A DNA stretch of 64,000 nucleotides from Spongiimicrobium salis (GCF_043678055.1 NZ_JBHEQA010000001.1:1302001-1366000), one strand, 5' to 3'; counted from the first letter of the stretch, positions 10,650-17,656 are shown. Numbers and translations are program-made. The notes: a model not told the origin generated them from the letters alone.

Positions 10650-10784
10650 ATGCAGGCTTTTGATACCGCTGTTTTGAATGGAAAGATAAGAATCGAGACT
10701 AGCAGTAGTATTCCAAACCTCAAAAAACGTATATCTCTTAGAAAGGCTATGAGAGGGGCATTTATTGGTCAAATAGGATGGTAA
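10650..10784 (+). pseudogene. orphan toxin C-terminal tail B (copy 1)
   Basis: A 44-codon frame with a basic C-terminus (KKRISLRKAMRGAFIGQIGW) and no start region of its own. Its last 39 codons are repeated almost identically at 15830-15945, again just upstream of the same immunity type. I interpret it as the last part of an RHS or other polymorphic toxin whose body has been lost. The ATG at 10650 may be fortuitous. The toxin activity cannot be told from so short a piece. Confidence 0.5.
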
Positions 10785-10987
10785 TTTAAGGAATAGAGTT
10801 CATTTTAGCTCTAATTTTATATGGGTAAATCTAAAACGAAAATTTTAGTTGTGATAGGATTCCTTGGTGCAATTCTTATGTTTGATTTTCTTATCAAGAA
10901 TCACGTTAATTCAAAGTTGACCGAAACATGCCTTACAAAAGATTTTCAAAGAAAGTTCGATAAGTTACAAGAGTCAGATAATAATAC
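10669..10987 (+). repeat. 319-bp direct repeat B, copy 1
   Basis: Near-identical to 15830-16148. It spans the end of toxin tail B, a 36-bp spacer and the first 55 codons of immunity gene B. Identity stops abruptly at 10987, where this copy joins foreign sequence while the other continues into a complete gene. Confidence 0.85.
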
Positions 10988-11015
10988 ACAGAACCCTGCC
11001 AGATATGAAAAATAA
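10821..11015 (+). pseudogene. truncated immunity gene B (copy 1)
   Basis: 64 codons. The first 55 match the complete 167-residue gene at 15982-16485 (for example the shared membrane segment ILVVIGFLGAILMFDFLI), then the frame diverges at 10988 and ends in TQNPARYEK. That ending overlaps the start of lipoprotein gene C by 11 bp, exactly where the last codons of a toxin tail would lie. I read it as a deletion that removed the rest of B and most of toxin tail C and fused the remnants in frame. About two thirds of the immunity protein is missing, so it is probably non-functional. Confidence 0.7.
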
Positions 11016-11451
11016 AATTATTCTAGTAATTTTACTAATTTGTATTTTACAACTGATAAGTTGTCAACCCAGTAAGGACTTTTATCCCAAGGATAGCATT
11101 TCTATAATAGGTCTTTTTAGATTAGAAAATGTAAATTATTTAGTGTTTTCGACTCCTCCTGAATCGCTTTTTTATTGTAGCGGTTTAAAAGATAAAGAAA
11201 ACTCTTCCATTGAAGGAAATTCATTTTTCTTTATCCGAAGTAAAACAAACGAATCCATAGATGAAAAATTAGTTGACTATAAATCTGAACATATTAAAAA
11301 CAATTTATCCCTTTCGGAAAATTTGGATTTAGACCCCTATTTTTATTACGTGGAGATTGAGAAAACATTTGAAACACTAGAAATTTGTGATACAGAATCT
11401 AGTAGAGAAGTTTTGGTTGAAATAGTCAATGTCGGTAATACCCCAGAATAG
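11005..11451 (+). CDS. candidate immunity lipoprotein C
   Basis: 148 residues with a lipoprotein signal: a hydrophobic stretch followed by LISC at about residues 18-21. The mature part has several aromatic residues and two later cysteines; no family recognised. It stands alone among cassette remnants; its toxin is reduced to at most a few codons (ending QNPARYEK) that overlap its start. An outer- or inner-membrane anchored immunity protein against an envelope-acting toxin is the likeliest role, inferred from context. Confidence 0.7.
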   Translation: MKNKIILVILLICILQLISCQPSKDFYPKDSISIIGLFRLENVNYLVFSTPPESLFYCSGLKDKENSSIEGNSFFFIRSKTNESIDEKLVDYKSEHIKNNLSLSENLDLDPYFYYVEIEKTFETLEICDTESSREVLVEIVNVGNTPE

Positions 11452-11534
11452 GACATAGCCTATAAATTGAATTTAAATAATTGAAAAACAGTAGCTAGCC
11501 TAAAAACTTACTACTGTTTTTCTTTGTTCTCCGG

Positions 11535-11654
11535 CTGGCGCAAGAGTGAACGCTAGTGCCAGTTTCCGAACTGGTACCGTCAATGAGTAAGCAAAGGGAA
11601 AAATGATAAAAAAATGGCCATGGTGGGAGCTGTGCGAAGTCTGTGACTTCGTAC
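11535..11654. repeat. cassette-border composite element, copy b
   Basis: Contains the hairpin CCAGTT/AACTGG (11559-11574), then GTCAATGAGTAAGCAAAGGG, a shortened ATGATAAAAAAATGGCCATGG segment, and the second hairpin GAAGTC/GACTTC (11635-11650). Compared with copies c and e it lacks the long TTCCTTTCTTTT/AAAAAGAAAGGAA stem. It directly precedes toxin tail D. Confidence 0.6.
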
Positions 11655-11702
11655 CGGTAATGCATAAGCTTTAAAAGTGAAAACAAAGCTTGAAGCCTAT
11701 AA

Positions 11703-11882
11703 CGTACTAAAAAAGCACAACAGTATCAGAAAAAAATGCTTGGAAAGAAAACAGGGAAATATGATATACATTGTAACTCTTGTCAAACTCATGTAGGGAA
11801 TGCATTAAGAAATAGAGGAATAGACGTTCCTACCTCGGTCCGTGGGCAATTTATGTTTATTAGAAAAATGTTAGATAACTAA
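11703..11882 (+). pseudogene. orphan toxin C-terminal tail D (copy 1)
   Basis: Open frame beginning right after a TAA at 11700 and ending 10 bp before immunity gene D. The ATG at 11736 would give 48 residues. It contains a C-x-x-C-Q-T-H cluster (HCNSCQTH) followed by GNALRNRGIDVP. The cysteine, glutamine and histidine next to a helix are faintly reminiscent of papain-fold or NlpC-like sequences, but the fragment is too short to assign. Headless remnant of a polymorphic toxin. Confidence 0.5.
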
Positions 11883-11892
11883 TAATAACAGA

Positions 11893-12213
11893 ATGAATGA
11901 ATTTATTTGTATTGATCATGGCAAAACGAATACCATAATTCCTAGTATAAAGCTAGAAGAATTTTATTTAAAAGACCAAAAAACGGATATTTTAAAGCTA
12001 AGATATAAGGATATTATTCCTCCTGATACAGTATTTTTTCTTTCTACAAAAGAAGAGCTTATATCTAAATTAAAAAGTTATATAAATGCATATGAAGCTG
12101 ATAAGTTTATCCAGAACCTTCCCATAGGATTACCTATATGCAAGCATTGTTTTTTCGAATATATCGAAAGACATAACATTACACCTACAGAAAATGTATT
12201 GAAAGTGAAGTAG
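11893..12213 (+). CDS. candidate immunity protein D (copy 1)
   Basis: 106 residues, no signal peptide or membrane helix, with a conserved CKHC pair near the C-terminus (residues about 89-92). It is nearly identical to the gene at 14897-15217; four residues differ. Its position 10 bp behind toxin tail D is what points to immunity. The sequence belongs to no family I can name. The intact length of both copies suggests selection to keep it, although its full-length toxin is not present in the window. Confidence 0.7.
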   Translation: MNEFICIDHGKTNTIIPSIKLEEFYLKDQKTDILKLRYKDIIPPDTVFFLSTKEELISKLKSYINAYEADKFIQNLPIGLPICKHCFFEYIERHNITPTENVLKVK

Positions 12214-12214
12214 G

Positions 12215-12403
12215 CTAATATTCCAAATTGGCCCTTTTACCAGTAAGGGTGGTCCGATTGTTAATAGAATAAATGAGTTCAGAAAAGCAATTGGATTACC
12301 TGTTCGGGTAAACTATGGCAATGTAATAAAAGGTACAATTACCTTTGCAACAGATGATGGGTTTAAGGAAATGCGAATACCAAATTTTAAGAAAAATGAA
12401 TAA
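12215..12403 (+). pseudogene. orphan toxin C-terminal tail E
   Basis: Open frame without a start, whose stop overlaps the ATG of immunity gene E by 8 bp (ATGAATAA). Readable part includes GPFTSKGGPIVNRINEFRKA and ends in FKEMRIPNFKKNE, like the basic end of a small toxin domain. No family recognised. The tail begins immediately after the stop of immunity gene D. Confidence 0.5.
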
Positions 12404-12941
12404 TACTATTCTTCCATTAATCTTTTTTTTCTTTTTTATTCTTGGTTGTAAAGAGAGAACAACCAAATTAACTCCTAAGGAAATTAAGATGGTAATCAAT
12501 GCTATTGATTACATTCAAGAAAAAAAAACATTGGATATACAAAATTGTTATTTTGTATATCCAAGATTCGGGGGCTTTCCTATTTCTAGAAATAAGAAAT
12601 TTCAAAATTTATTAGAAAAATGGGACATAAATGATTGGGAAGTACTAAAGATTGATTCTGAGAAAATGTATTTCAATAAATATAGCCCCGCTTTAGATAC
12701 TTTATCAACTTGTACAAAAAGTGAGCACTTAATAGTATTTTCTGGACCAACTGATAAAGCGATTATCGCTAATATTTTTATGAATCGTAGCGCAGATGGA
12801 AGCTATGAGAAATTTAAATCTAGGTCTATCGAAGATTTGAACTCGATGCTTCGATATAATACTCTGGTGTCTTATTTGTTTATTCTAGATGAACAAGGTA
12901 AAATTTTGGATGAAGAAAGTTATATAGAAATGTTTGATTAA
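12396..12941 (+). CDS. candidate immunity lipoprotein E
   Basis: 181 residues from the ATG at 12396; the upstream in-frame codons belong to toxin tail E read in another frame, so this start is preferred because it puts the lipoprotein signal at the N-terminus (hydrophobic run with several Phe, lipobox FILGC). The mature part is hydrophilic and unassigned. The start overlaps the preceding toxin tail by 8 bp, suggesting translational coupling in the ancestral cassette. Envelope immunity function is inferred from context. Confidence 0.7.
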   Translation: MNNTILPLIFFFFFILGCKERTTKLTPKEIKMVINAIDYIQEKKTLDIQNCYFVYPRFGGFPISRNKKFQNLLEKWDINDWEVLKIDSEKMYFNKYSPALDTLSTCTKSEHLIVFSGPTDKAIIANIFMNRSADGSYEKFKSRSIEDLNSMLRYNTLVSYLFILDEQGKILDEESYIEMFD

Positions 12942-13079
12942 CGTATTATCTGGCCTCCTAGAACCCTTAGGCAACATGTAAGGTATATTTTCGCCCAAAG
13001 CAATTCACAGGCCGTAATCTATGCTACTCAACAACAACCTACAATTTATATTTTCACGGATTATGAAAAAGAGAACTAG
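12942..13079 (+). pseudogene. orphan toxin C-terminal tail F
   Basis: 45 codons in the same frame as, and directly after, the stop of immunity gene E. The sequence includes WPPRTLRQHVRYIFAQSNSQ and AVIYATQQQPTIYIFTDYEK, a style common at the C-terminal end of polymorphic toxins. Its stop overlaps the start of immunity gene F by 17 bp. No start codon region and no body: a remnant. Confidence 0.5.
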
Positions 13080-13488
13080 TCTATTATTACTTTTTATATT
13101 ATTTTCTGTCATTAGTTTTTATGTTTGTTATCCTCCTTTTATTAAAGGTTCCATATTGATGTTAAGGAAATATATAAGCCCTCATTTCTTTAGCAGTGAT
13201 TCCTATGTCATATATGGAGATAGGTTTATTTTTTCTATTTCATCTGCGCTTTTTATTATATATTTTCTTGTTTTTTTAAAAAAATTCAAACATAGAATAG
13301 GGGCTATTTTTATATTGTTTTTAGTATATAGTATAAAATTTTTATACTTAAAATTTACTTTTAAAGAATTTCATATGGATTATACTTTTGATTCTTTGGG
13401 AGCTGGAATGGTAATGTTTCCTATAGTTATCCTTGTATATATCCTCTATCTGTTTATCCAATTAAACAATAAACAAACTAGTGAGTGA
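13063..13488 (+). CDS. candidate membrane immunity protein F
   Basis: 141 residues from the ATG at 13063, chosen because MKKRTSLLLL gives a positive start before the first hydrophobic segment; the longer reading from 13021 runs through toxin tail F. About four membrane helices are visible. No family recognised. Polytopic immunity proteins are known partners of pore-forming or envelope toxins, so a similar role is possible. Very AT-rich (strongly A/T at third positions), unlike the housekeeping genes of the window. Confidence 0.65.
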   Translation: MKKRTSLLLLFILFSVISFYVCYPPFIKGSILMLRKYISPHFFSSDSYVIYGDRFIFSISSALFIIYFLVFLKKFKHRIGAIFILFLVYSIKFLYLKFTFKEFHMDYTFDSLGAGMVMFPIVILVYILYLFIQLNNKQTSE

Positions 13489-13524
13489 TGTACTAACATG
13501 AATATTGCATTTGAATTTAAATGA

Positions 13525-13925
13525 CTCTACTCATTCACTATTACCGAAGATTCTGATAAAGTATTAGTAGGAAGCTATAATTTAGAAACAATAGACATTT
13601 CTGATGTAAAAAAATTTGGAAATGGACCCGTAGTTGGTGCCGCAGGCACAATAGTGCACAAGATAGAAGAGCAATTTCAAAAACAAGTTAATGGAAAAAG
13701 TTATTTTCTGCTCATGAAATTGGTCATTCCGGAGGAATTCATCAAGAAAATGGTAAATATGTCGGACACCCTAAAGATAAGTCATCATTGCCCAAAAATT
13801 TAATGCATCAATCTAACAATCCAAATGCGGGGTATAATTTAACTAAAGAACAAGTACTACTAATGCATAGATTGTATTCAGCCGGAAGTTTGAATAAGGA
13901 TAGGCAAAAAATAGAAGAAGAATAT
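13525..13925 (+). pseudogene. frameshifted metallopeptidase-like toxin tail G
   Basis: The first half reads in one frame (FTITEDSDKVLVGSY to QKQVNGKSYF), the second in another (SAHEIGHSGGIHQENG to NLMHQSNNPN), with the switch near 13695-13706. Joined, it gives a zinc-peptidase-like domain: the HEIGH helix and a NLMHQ segment like a Met-turn. The third histidine comes one residue earlier than in canonical metzincins. The second half runs without a stop into immunity gene G. I read it as a decayed orphan toxin with a one-base indel; a sequencing error is the alternative. Confidence 0.55.
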
Positions 13926-14354
13926 ATGAAAAATCAAATAATTTTACTTCTGTCATTATTGATTATCCTTTCGTGTCAGGAAAAAAAAGAGAACATAGGG
14001 GAATTATACCGTATCACTTTTGAGGAAGGTTTTAAAGGTGATACGATTTCTCTGTATATTAACTCTCAACTCATTTTTAAAAATAGATTTGTTAAAACAA
14101 ATTTAAGCTATAGTGCTACGGGTACCGAATTTTTTGTGGAAAAGAATGAGAAGTCTACTAATGGATATCTTTATGGCAAGCCATTTAAAATAGGCCAAGA
14201 ACTTATCAGTGATGACCTGTTTTTGGAATTATTTCTAAATGAAGAAAAAAAAACATTCAATGTAGATTTAAGTAATGGAAGATTTATCGGATTTAATATC
14301 TATAAGGAAGAATTAGAGCTTGTACAGAGAGCTAAGCCGAATTTTTATGATTAA
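13926..14354 (+). CDS. candidate immunity lipoprotein G
   Basis: 142 residues from the ATG at 13926, where a lipoprotein leader (hydrophobic stretch and lipobox IILSC) begins. An upstream TTG at 13788 would fuse 46 residues of toxin tail G to its N-terminus, which would bury the leader, so I reject it. The mature protein is acidic and unassigned. An envelope-anchored inhibitor of the metallopeptidase-like toxin G is a reasonable guess from position. Confidence 0.65.
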   Translation: MKNQIILLLSLLIILSCQEKKENIGELYRITFEEGFKGDTISLYINSQLIFKNRFVKTNLSYSATGTEFFVEKNEKSTNGYLYGKPFKIGQELISDDLFLELFLNEEKKTFNVDLSNGRFIGFNIYKEELELVQRAKPNFYD

Positions 14355-14460
14355 TATACGGTGATGTTCCCGCCAAATAATAAATAAGCTGCTCAAAGAT
14401 TCTTTGGAGACTATTCAGATGTATCAGATTCTAATAATCGCTACCTCATTTGCCCCGCTA

Positions 14461-14658
14461 CCGCTAGTTTGCAACTAGTGGCGTCCATGAGTAAGCAAAG
14501 GGGACATGATAAAAAAAGGAAAAGGCCACGGCAGCAATGTCTTGGTTTTTTCTTTGTTCCTTTCTTTTCGAACAAAAAGAAAGGAATTTCAATTTTTTGA
14601 CCGTAAAGCCTTTAGCGGCCACAAAAGCAGACGCTGTGCGAAGTCTGCGACTTCGTAC
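14461..14658. repeat. cassette-border composite element, copy c (long form)
   Basis: Order of parts: palindrome CCGCTAGTTTGCAACTAGTGG; GAGTAAGCAAAGGGG; CATGATAAAAAAAGG; CCACGGCAGCAATG; a long stem TTCCTTTCTTTT/AAAAAGAAAGGAA with a few loop bases (about 14561-14585); and a second hairpin GAAGTC/GACTTC just before toxin tail D copy 2. Copy e at 16503-16693 has the same order. The long stem could also act as a terminator. Confidence 0.65.
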
Positions 14659-14706
14659 CGGTAATGCATAAGCTTTAAAAGTGAAAACAAAGCTTGAAGC
14701 CTATAA

Positions 14707-14886
14707 CGTACTAAAAAAGCACAACAGTATCAGAAAAAAATGCTTGGAAAGAAAACAGGGAAATATGATATACATTGTAACCCTTGTCAAACTCATGCAG
14801 GGAATGTATTAAGAAATGGAGGAATAGACGTTCCTACTTCGGTCCGGGGGCAATTTATGTTTATTAGAAAAATGTTAGATAACTAA
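14707..14886 (+). pseudogene. orphan toxin C-terminal tail D (copy 2)
   Basis: Same frame and extent as 11703-11882. Differences include HCNPCQTHAGN in place of HCNSCQTHVGN and RNGG in place of RNRG. The cysteines, glutamine and histidine are kept. Ends 10 bp before immunity gene D copy 2. Confidence 0.5.
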
Positions 14887-14896
14887 TAATGACAGA

Positions 14897-15217
14897 ATGA
14901 ATGAATTTATTTGTATTGATCATGGCAAAACGAATACCATAATTCCTAGTATAAAGCTAGAAGAATATTATTTAAAAGACCAAAAAACGGATATTTTAAA
15001 GCTAAGATATAAGGATATTATTCCTCCTGATACAGTATTTTTTCTTTCTACAAAAGAAGAGCTTATATCTAAATTAAAAAGTTATATACATGCATATGAA
15101 GCTGATAAGTTTTGCCAGAACCTTCCCATAGGATTACCTATATGCAAGCATTGTTTTTTCGAATATATCGAAAGACATAACATTACAACTACAGAAAATG
15201 TATTGAAAGTGAAGTAG
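14897..15217 (+). CDS. candidate immunity protein D (copy 2)
   Basis: 106 residues; identical to the gene at 11893-12213 except for four substitutions (a Phe to Tyr near residue 24, then Asn to His, Ile to Cys and Pro to Thr). No export signal. Both copies remain full length. Function inferred only from cassette position. Confidence 0.7.
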   Translation: MNEFICIDHGKTNTIIPSIKLEEYYLKDQKTDILKLRYKDIIPPDTVFFLSTKEELISKLKSYIHAYEADKFCQNLPIGLPICKHCFFEYIERHNITTTENVLKVK

Positions 15218-15253
15218 AGGGTAATGGGTCGAAATAGGGCTGTGCCCCCGCTA

Positions 15254-15297
15254 CCGCTAGTTTGCAACTAGTGGCGTCCATAAGTAAGCAAAGGGGA
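15254..15297. repeat. cassette-border hairpin, copy d
   Basis: CCGCTAGTTTGCAACTAGTGG, then GTCCATAAGTAAGCAAAGGG, the same first half as copy c. It runs straight into the open frame of toxin tail H, without the long stem. Confidence 0.6.
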
Positions 15298-15575
15298 CTG
15301 ATAACTTTATTGAGGTATCAAAAGAATCTGGCCGTTCTTTTGTAAGAGGAGGAGATGAAGGGACATGGTATAGGGGGCAAAATGACGGATTTTATTCCGC
15401 TATAGCTGATGCCCTCAACTGGCTCGAGACCGCCATTACCGACTCTTATTCCAATTATCAAGCAAGAAAGAATACCGCAAGATACAGAAATGCCAAACGA
15501 AAAAACCTTTTTAATAATTATGCTAAAACAGGAGTGTATAAATATATTAAGAACCCTATCATTGCAAACGATTAA
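15288..15575 (+). pseudogene. orphan toxin tail H with embedded RHS-core segment
   Basis: 95 codons, open from just inside border element d, without a start. It reads FIEVSKESGRSFVRGG, then GTWYRGQNDGFYSAIA, and ends KNPIIAND. Bases 15408-15445 match 8497-8534 of the intact RHS gene in 35 of 38 positions and in the same reading frame (DALN-L-TAITDS). This ties the orphan tail to RHS genes and implies recombination or gene conversion. Stop lies 21 bp before immunity gene H. Confidence 0.55.
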
Positions 15576-15596
15576 AAGAGTCTAAATTAATTAGTT

Positions 15597-15812
15597 ATGA
15601 GGAAAAAAGTTGTAATATTAATACTAATTAATATAGTAGTTATTACTATAATATGTATTATACAATCTCTATGTGTACCATGTCCCCCAGAGGTTAAATG
15701 TCCGCCTTGTATAAGTAGAGAACAAATAATATTAATTATTTTACTATGTATTTTTGATTTATTTTTTATTGGAAGAATGATTCTAACGAAAAAAAGTAAT
15801 GTCCCGCATTAG
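15597..15812 (+). CDS. candidate membrane immunity protein H
   Basis: 71 residues with two hydrophobic helices flanking a short loop rich in Cys and Pro (CVPCPPEVKCPPC). No family recognised. The four cysteines in the loop would be periplasmic if the N-terminus is cytoplasmic. Position after toxin tail H suggests immunity. Small size makes chance a concern, but start context and codon use look like those of the neighbouring cassette genes. Confidence 0.55.
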   Translation: MRKKVVILILINIVVITIICIIQSLCVPCPPEVKCPPCISREQIILIILLCIFDLFFIGRMILTKKSNVPH

Positions 15813-15822
15813 GACATTTTAA

Positions 15823-15945
15823 GCTCAAACTGTTTTGAATGGAAAGATTAGAATCGAGACTAGCAGTAGCATTCCAAACCTCAAAAAACGTATATCTCTT
15901 AGAAAGGCTATGAGAGGGGCATTTATTGGTCAAATAGGATGGTAA
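15823..15945 (+). pseudogene. orphan toxin C-terminal tail B (copy 2)
   Basis: Open after a TAA at 15820; from 15830 on it repeats the tail at 10669-10784 nearly base for base and ends in AFIGQIGW. It precedes the complete form of immunity gene B by 36 bp. Upstream of 15830 the two copies have unrelated sequence, so the recombination border lies there. Confidence 0.5.
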
Positions 15946-16148
15946 TTTAAGGAATAGAGTTCATTTTAGCTCTAATTTTATATGGGTAAATTTAAAACGA
16001 AAATTTTAGTTGTGATAGGATTCCTTGGTGCAATTCTTATGTTTGATTTTCTTATCAAGAATCACGTTAATTCAAAGTTGACCGAAACATGCCTTACAAA
16101 AGATTTTCAAAGAAAGTTCGATAAGTTACAAGAGTCAGATAATAATAC
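15830..16148 (+). repeat. 319-bp direct repeat B, copy 2
   Basis: Near-identical to 10669-10987. In this copy the sequence continues past 16148 into a complete immunity gene, so this is likely the ancestral arrangement. Confidence 0.85.
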
Positions 16149-16485
16149 TTTATTTGATTTCAATAAGCTCAGTAAATGCGCTGATTGGGATAAGATTCTT
16201 ATTATTGAAGCCCCATATATTTTTAGAGCCCCAGTATATTTAACTTCAGGTGTATTGCTTCCAAATTACGATTATGGAAAAATGACTGAAGGAACTTATC
16301 TGTTATTTTTTCTTGAAGGGAACACTCCTATAGGCAAACCTGCGAAGTTTTACAGACCGGACTTCATTTTTTCAAACAATTTTAATCGAATGCAATACCT
16401 AAAAGTAGATAAGAAAAATGCAAAGTTTGAATATAAAGTAAATGAGAATACATATTCTAAATTATGGACTTTGGAATTAAAATAA
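15982..16485 (+). CDS. candidate immunity protein B (complete copy)
   Basis: 167 residues with an N-terminal membrane helix (about residues 8-26, ILVVIGFLGAILMFDFLI) that looks like an uncleaved anchor, and a soluble remainder expected in the periplasm. Two cysteines are present (around residues 38 and 67). No family recognised. It follows toxin tail B. The truncated copy at 10821-11015 shows where the 3' two thirds can be lost. Confidence 0.7.
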   Translation: MGKFKTKILVVIGFLGAILMFDFLIKNHVNSKLTETCLTKDFQRKFDKLQESDNNTLFDFNKLSKCADWDKILIIEAPYIFRAPVYLTSGVLLPNYDYGKMTEGTYLLFFLEGNTPIGKPAKFYRPDFIFSNNFNRMQYLKVDKKNAKFEYKVNENTYSKLWTLELK

Positions 16486-16502
16486 GGGTAGGTAGTGAGT
16501 AG

Positions 16503-16693
16503 TGTAGCAAACTGGTACCGTTTATGGGTAAGCAAAGGGCGCATGATAAAAAAGGGAAAGACCATGGCAGCAATGTTTTGGTCTTTTCTTTGTTCCTTTC
16601 TTTTTGGCAAAAAGAAAGGAAATTCATTTTTTGGACAGCAAAATCATGAACCCCCAAATAAGCAGATGCTGTGCGAAGTCTGCGACTTCGTAC
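16503..16693. repeat. cassette-border composite element, copy e (long form)
   Basis: Same order of parts as copy c: half of the first hairpin (GCAAACTGGTACCGT), GGGTAAGCAAAGGG, CATGATAAAAAAGGG, CCATGGCAGCAATG, the long stem TTCCTTTCTTTTTGG/AAAAAGAAAGGAA (about 16593-16622) and the GAAGTC/GACTTC hairpin. It leads directly into the reading frame of toxin domain I. Confidence 0.65.
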
Positions 16694-17276
16694 TAAAGTC
16701 GAAAAAAGAGAAGGGGTTCTACTAGGTAGTCAGAATGCGAGAACAGGTTTAATCAATACTATCGATGATTCAAGGACTTTAACTGTAACTGGAGACAATA
16801 CTGACACATCAAACGTACCCAATCAAGGAGATTTAACATTAAATTTGAATACTACCTTGATAAAAAATGGACTGGCACTGAATGATGATGTTAATAAAGA
16901 TGGTCTTTATAAAAAGACTTTTGGCTTTGGAATGGTCTTTCTACACGAACTGGGACATACAGGTTTTGCAAATCATGGCGTTGGGTTTAGTAATTTAACA
17001 AAAAAAGGTTCTAATGGAGCAAATTTGGCTAGAATGAATACAATAAGGCGTGAGTTAGATAACAACCCTCTGAATAATTTAATTAGTGGTGGAGGCCAAT
17101 ACGGTATCAGGACATCTTATGATTCAACACCTACATCACTAGGCAAAAAATATAAACCAAATCCTAGGAAGTATAGAATATACAATACCTATTCCAGATG
17201 GCAGGTTCTTAATAAAGAAGGTGCAAAAGTTCAAACTAAACTTAAAGATCAAACATTGGATAAAAAAAAGAAATAA
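16671..17276 (+). CDS. orphan toxin domain I, metallopeptidase-like (HELGH)
   Basis: 201 codons from a GTG at 16671, but the first 7 to 8 codons are the hairpin of border element e, so the true toxin sequence starts near 16700 and probably lost its RHS head. A zinc-binding motif HELGH lies at residues 92-96, inside FGMVFLHELGHTGFANHG, with a further histidine at 102. HExxH is the catalytic helix of zincin peptidases. The tail ends in a basic stretch (KLKDQTLDKKKK). The following gene encodes a secreted protein, consistent with an envelope-acting peptidase and its inhibitor. Whether the domain is expressed alone is unknown. Confidence 0.6.
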   Translation: MRSLRLRTKVEKREGVLLGSQNARTGLINTIDDSRTLTVTGDNTDTSNVPNQGDLTLNLNTTLIKNGLALNDDVNKDGLYKKTFGFGMVFLHELGHTGFANHGVGFSNLTKKGSNGANLARMNTIRRELDNNPLNNLISGGGQYGIRTSYDSTPTSLGKKYKPNPRKYRIYNTYSRWQVLNKEGAKVQTKLKDQTLDKKKK

Positions 17277-17291
17277 TTCTAATACGAAACT

Positions 17292-17609
17292 ATGAAACCA
17301 ATAATCTTAATATTCTTAATCTTTTCAATTAACAATTCCTATACACAATCGAAAACTATTTCTCATTATAAAAATGTAATCAACCACGTTAAGACTACAA
17401 AGCTGCTTTCTAAATTTAAGGAAATGGCTCACCCTAATTGTTCGGATATGTATTTTTCCAAAAGAATACAACCCATATGCGACTATGAATATTTACTTAA
17501 AAAAAGTAATTCCTTCTTAAATTTATGTCCAGAACCACCAAAAGAATATGATGTAAAAAAAATAAGACGACTCAACAAGAAATTAAACGGAAAAAAAAAG
17601 GATGCTTAA
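17292..17609 (+). CDS. candidate secreted immunity protein I
   Basis: 105 residues with a signal peptide (MKPIILIFLIFSINNSYTQ), so the mature protein of about 85 residues should be periplasmic. It contains three or four cysteines that could form disulfides, and it has a basic C-terminus. It begins 15 bp after the metallopeptidase-like toxin domain. No family recognised; the role of a periplasmic inhibitor is inferred from position and export signal. Confidence 0.65.
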   Translation: MKPIILIFLIFSINNSYTQSKTISHYKNVINHVKTTKLLSKFKEMAHPNCSDMYFSKRIQPICDYEYLLKKSNSFLNLCPEPPKEYDVKKIRRLNKKLNGKKKDA

Positions 17610-17656
17610 ATATTTGGTTTAGTTGTATTGAAAACAATTTTCTAGTCGTGGAAATA

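Larger units (their letters stand above)
11629..12213 (+). repeat. 585-bp direct repeat D, copy 1
   Basis: Matches 14633-15217 over its full length without length change and with only scattered substitutions. It covers the second hairpin of the border element, toxin tail D and immunity gene D, so a whole toxin-immunity cassette has been duplicated 3004 bp apart. Confidence 0.9.
14633..15217 (+). repeat. 585-bp direct repeat D, copy 2
   Basis: Second copy of the tail D/immunity D cassette (see 11629-12213). No insertions or deletions relative to copy 1. Substitutions change four residues in each of the two frames, so the duplication is recent but not brand new. Confidence 0.9.

Noticed and set aside
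13713..13745. Canonical metzincin motif HExxHxxGxxH in tail G
   Set aside because: The third histidine is one residue too early (HEIGHSGGIH), so only a general zincin-like label is used.
13788..14354. A single 188-residue protein starting at TTG 13788
   Set aside because: It would fuse a toxin tail to a lipoprotein leader; the ATG at 13926 gives a normal lipoprotein.
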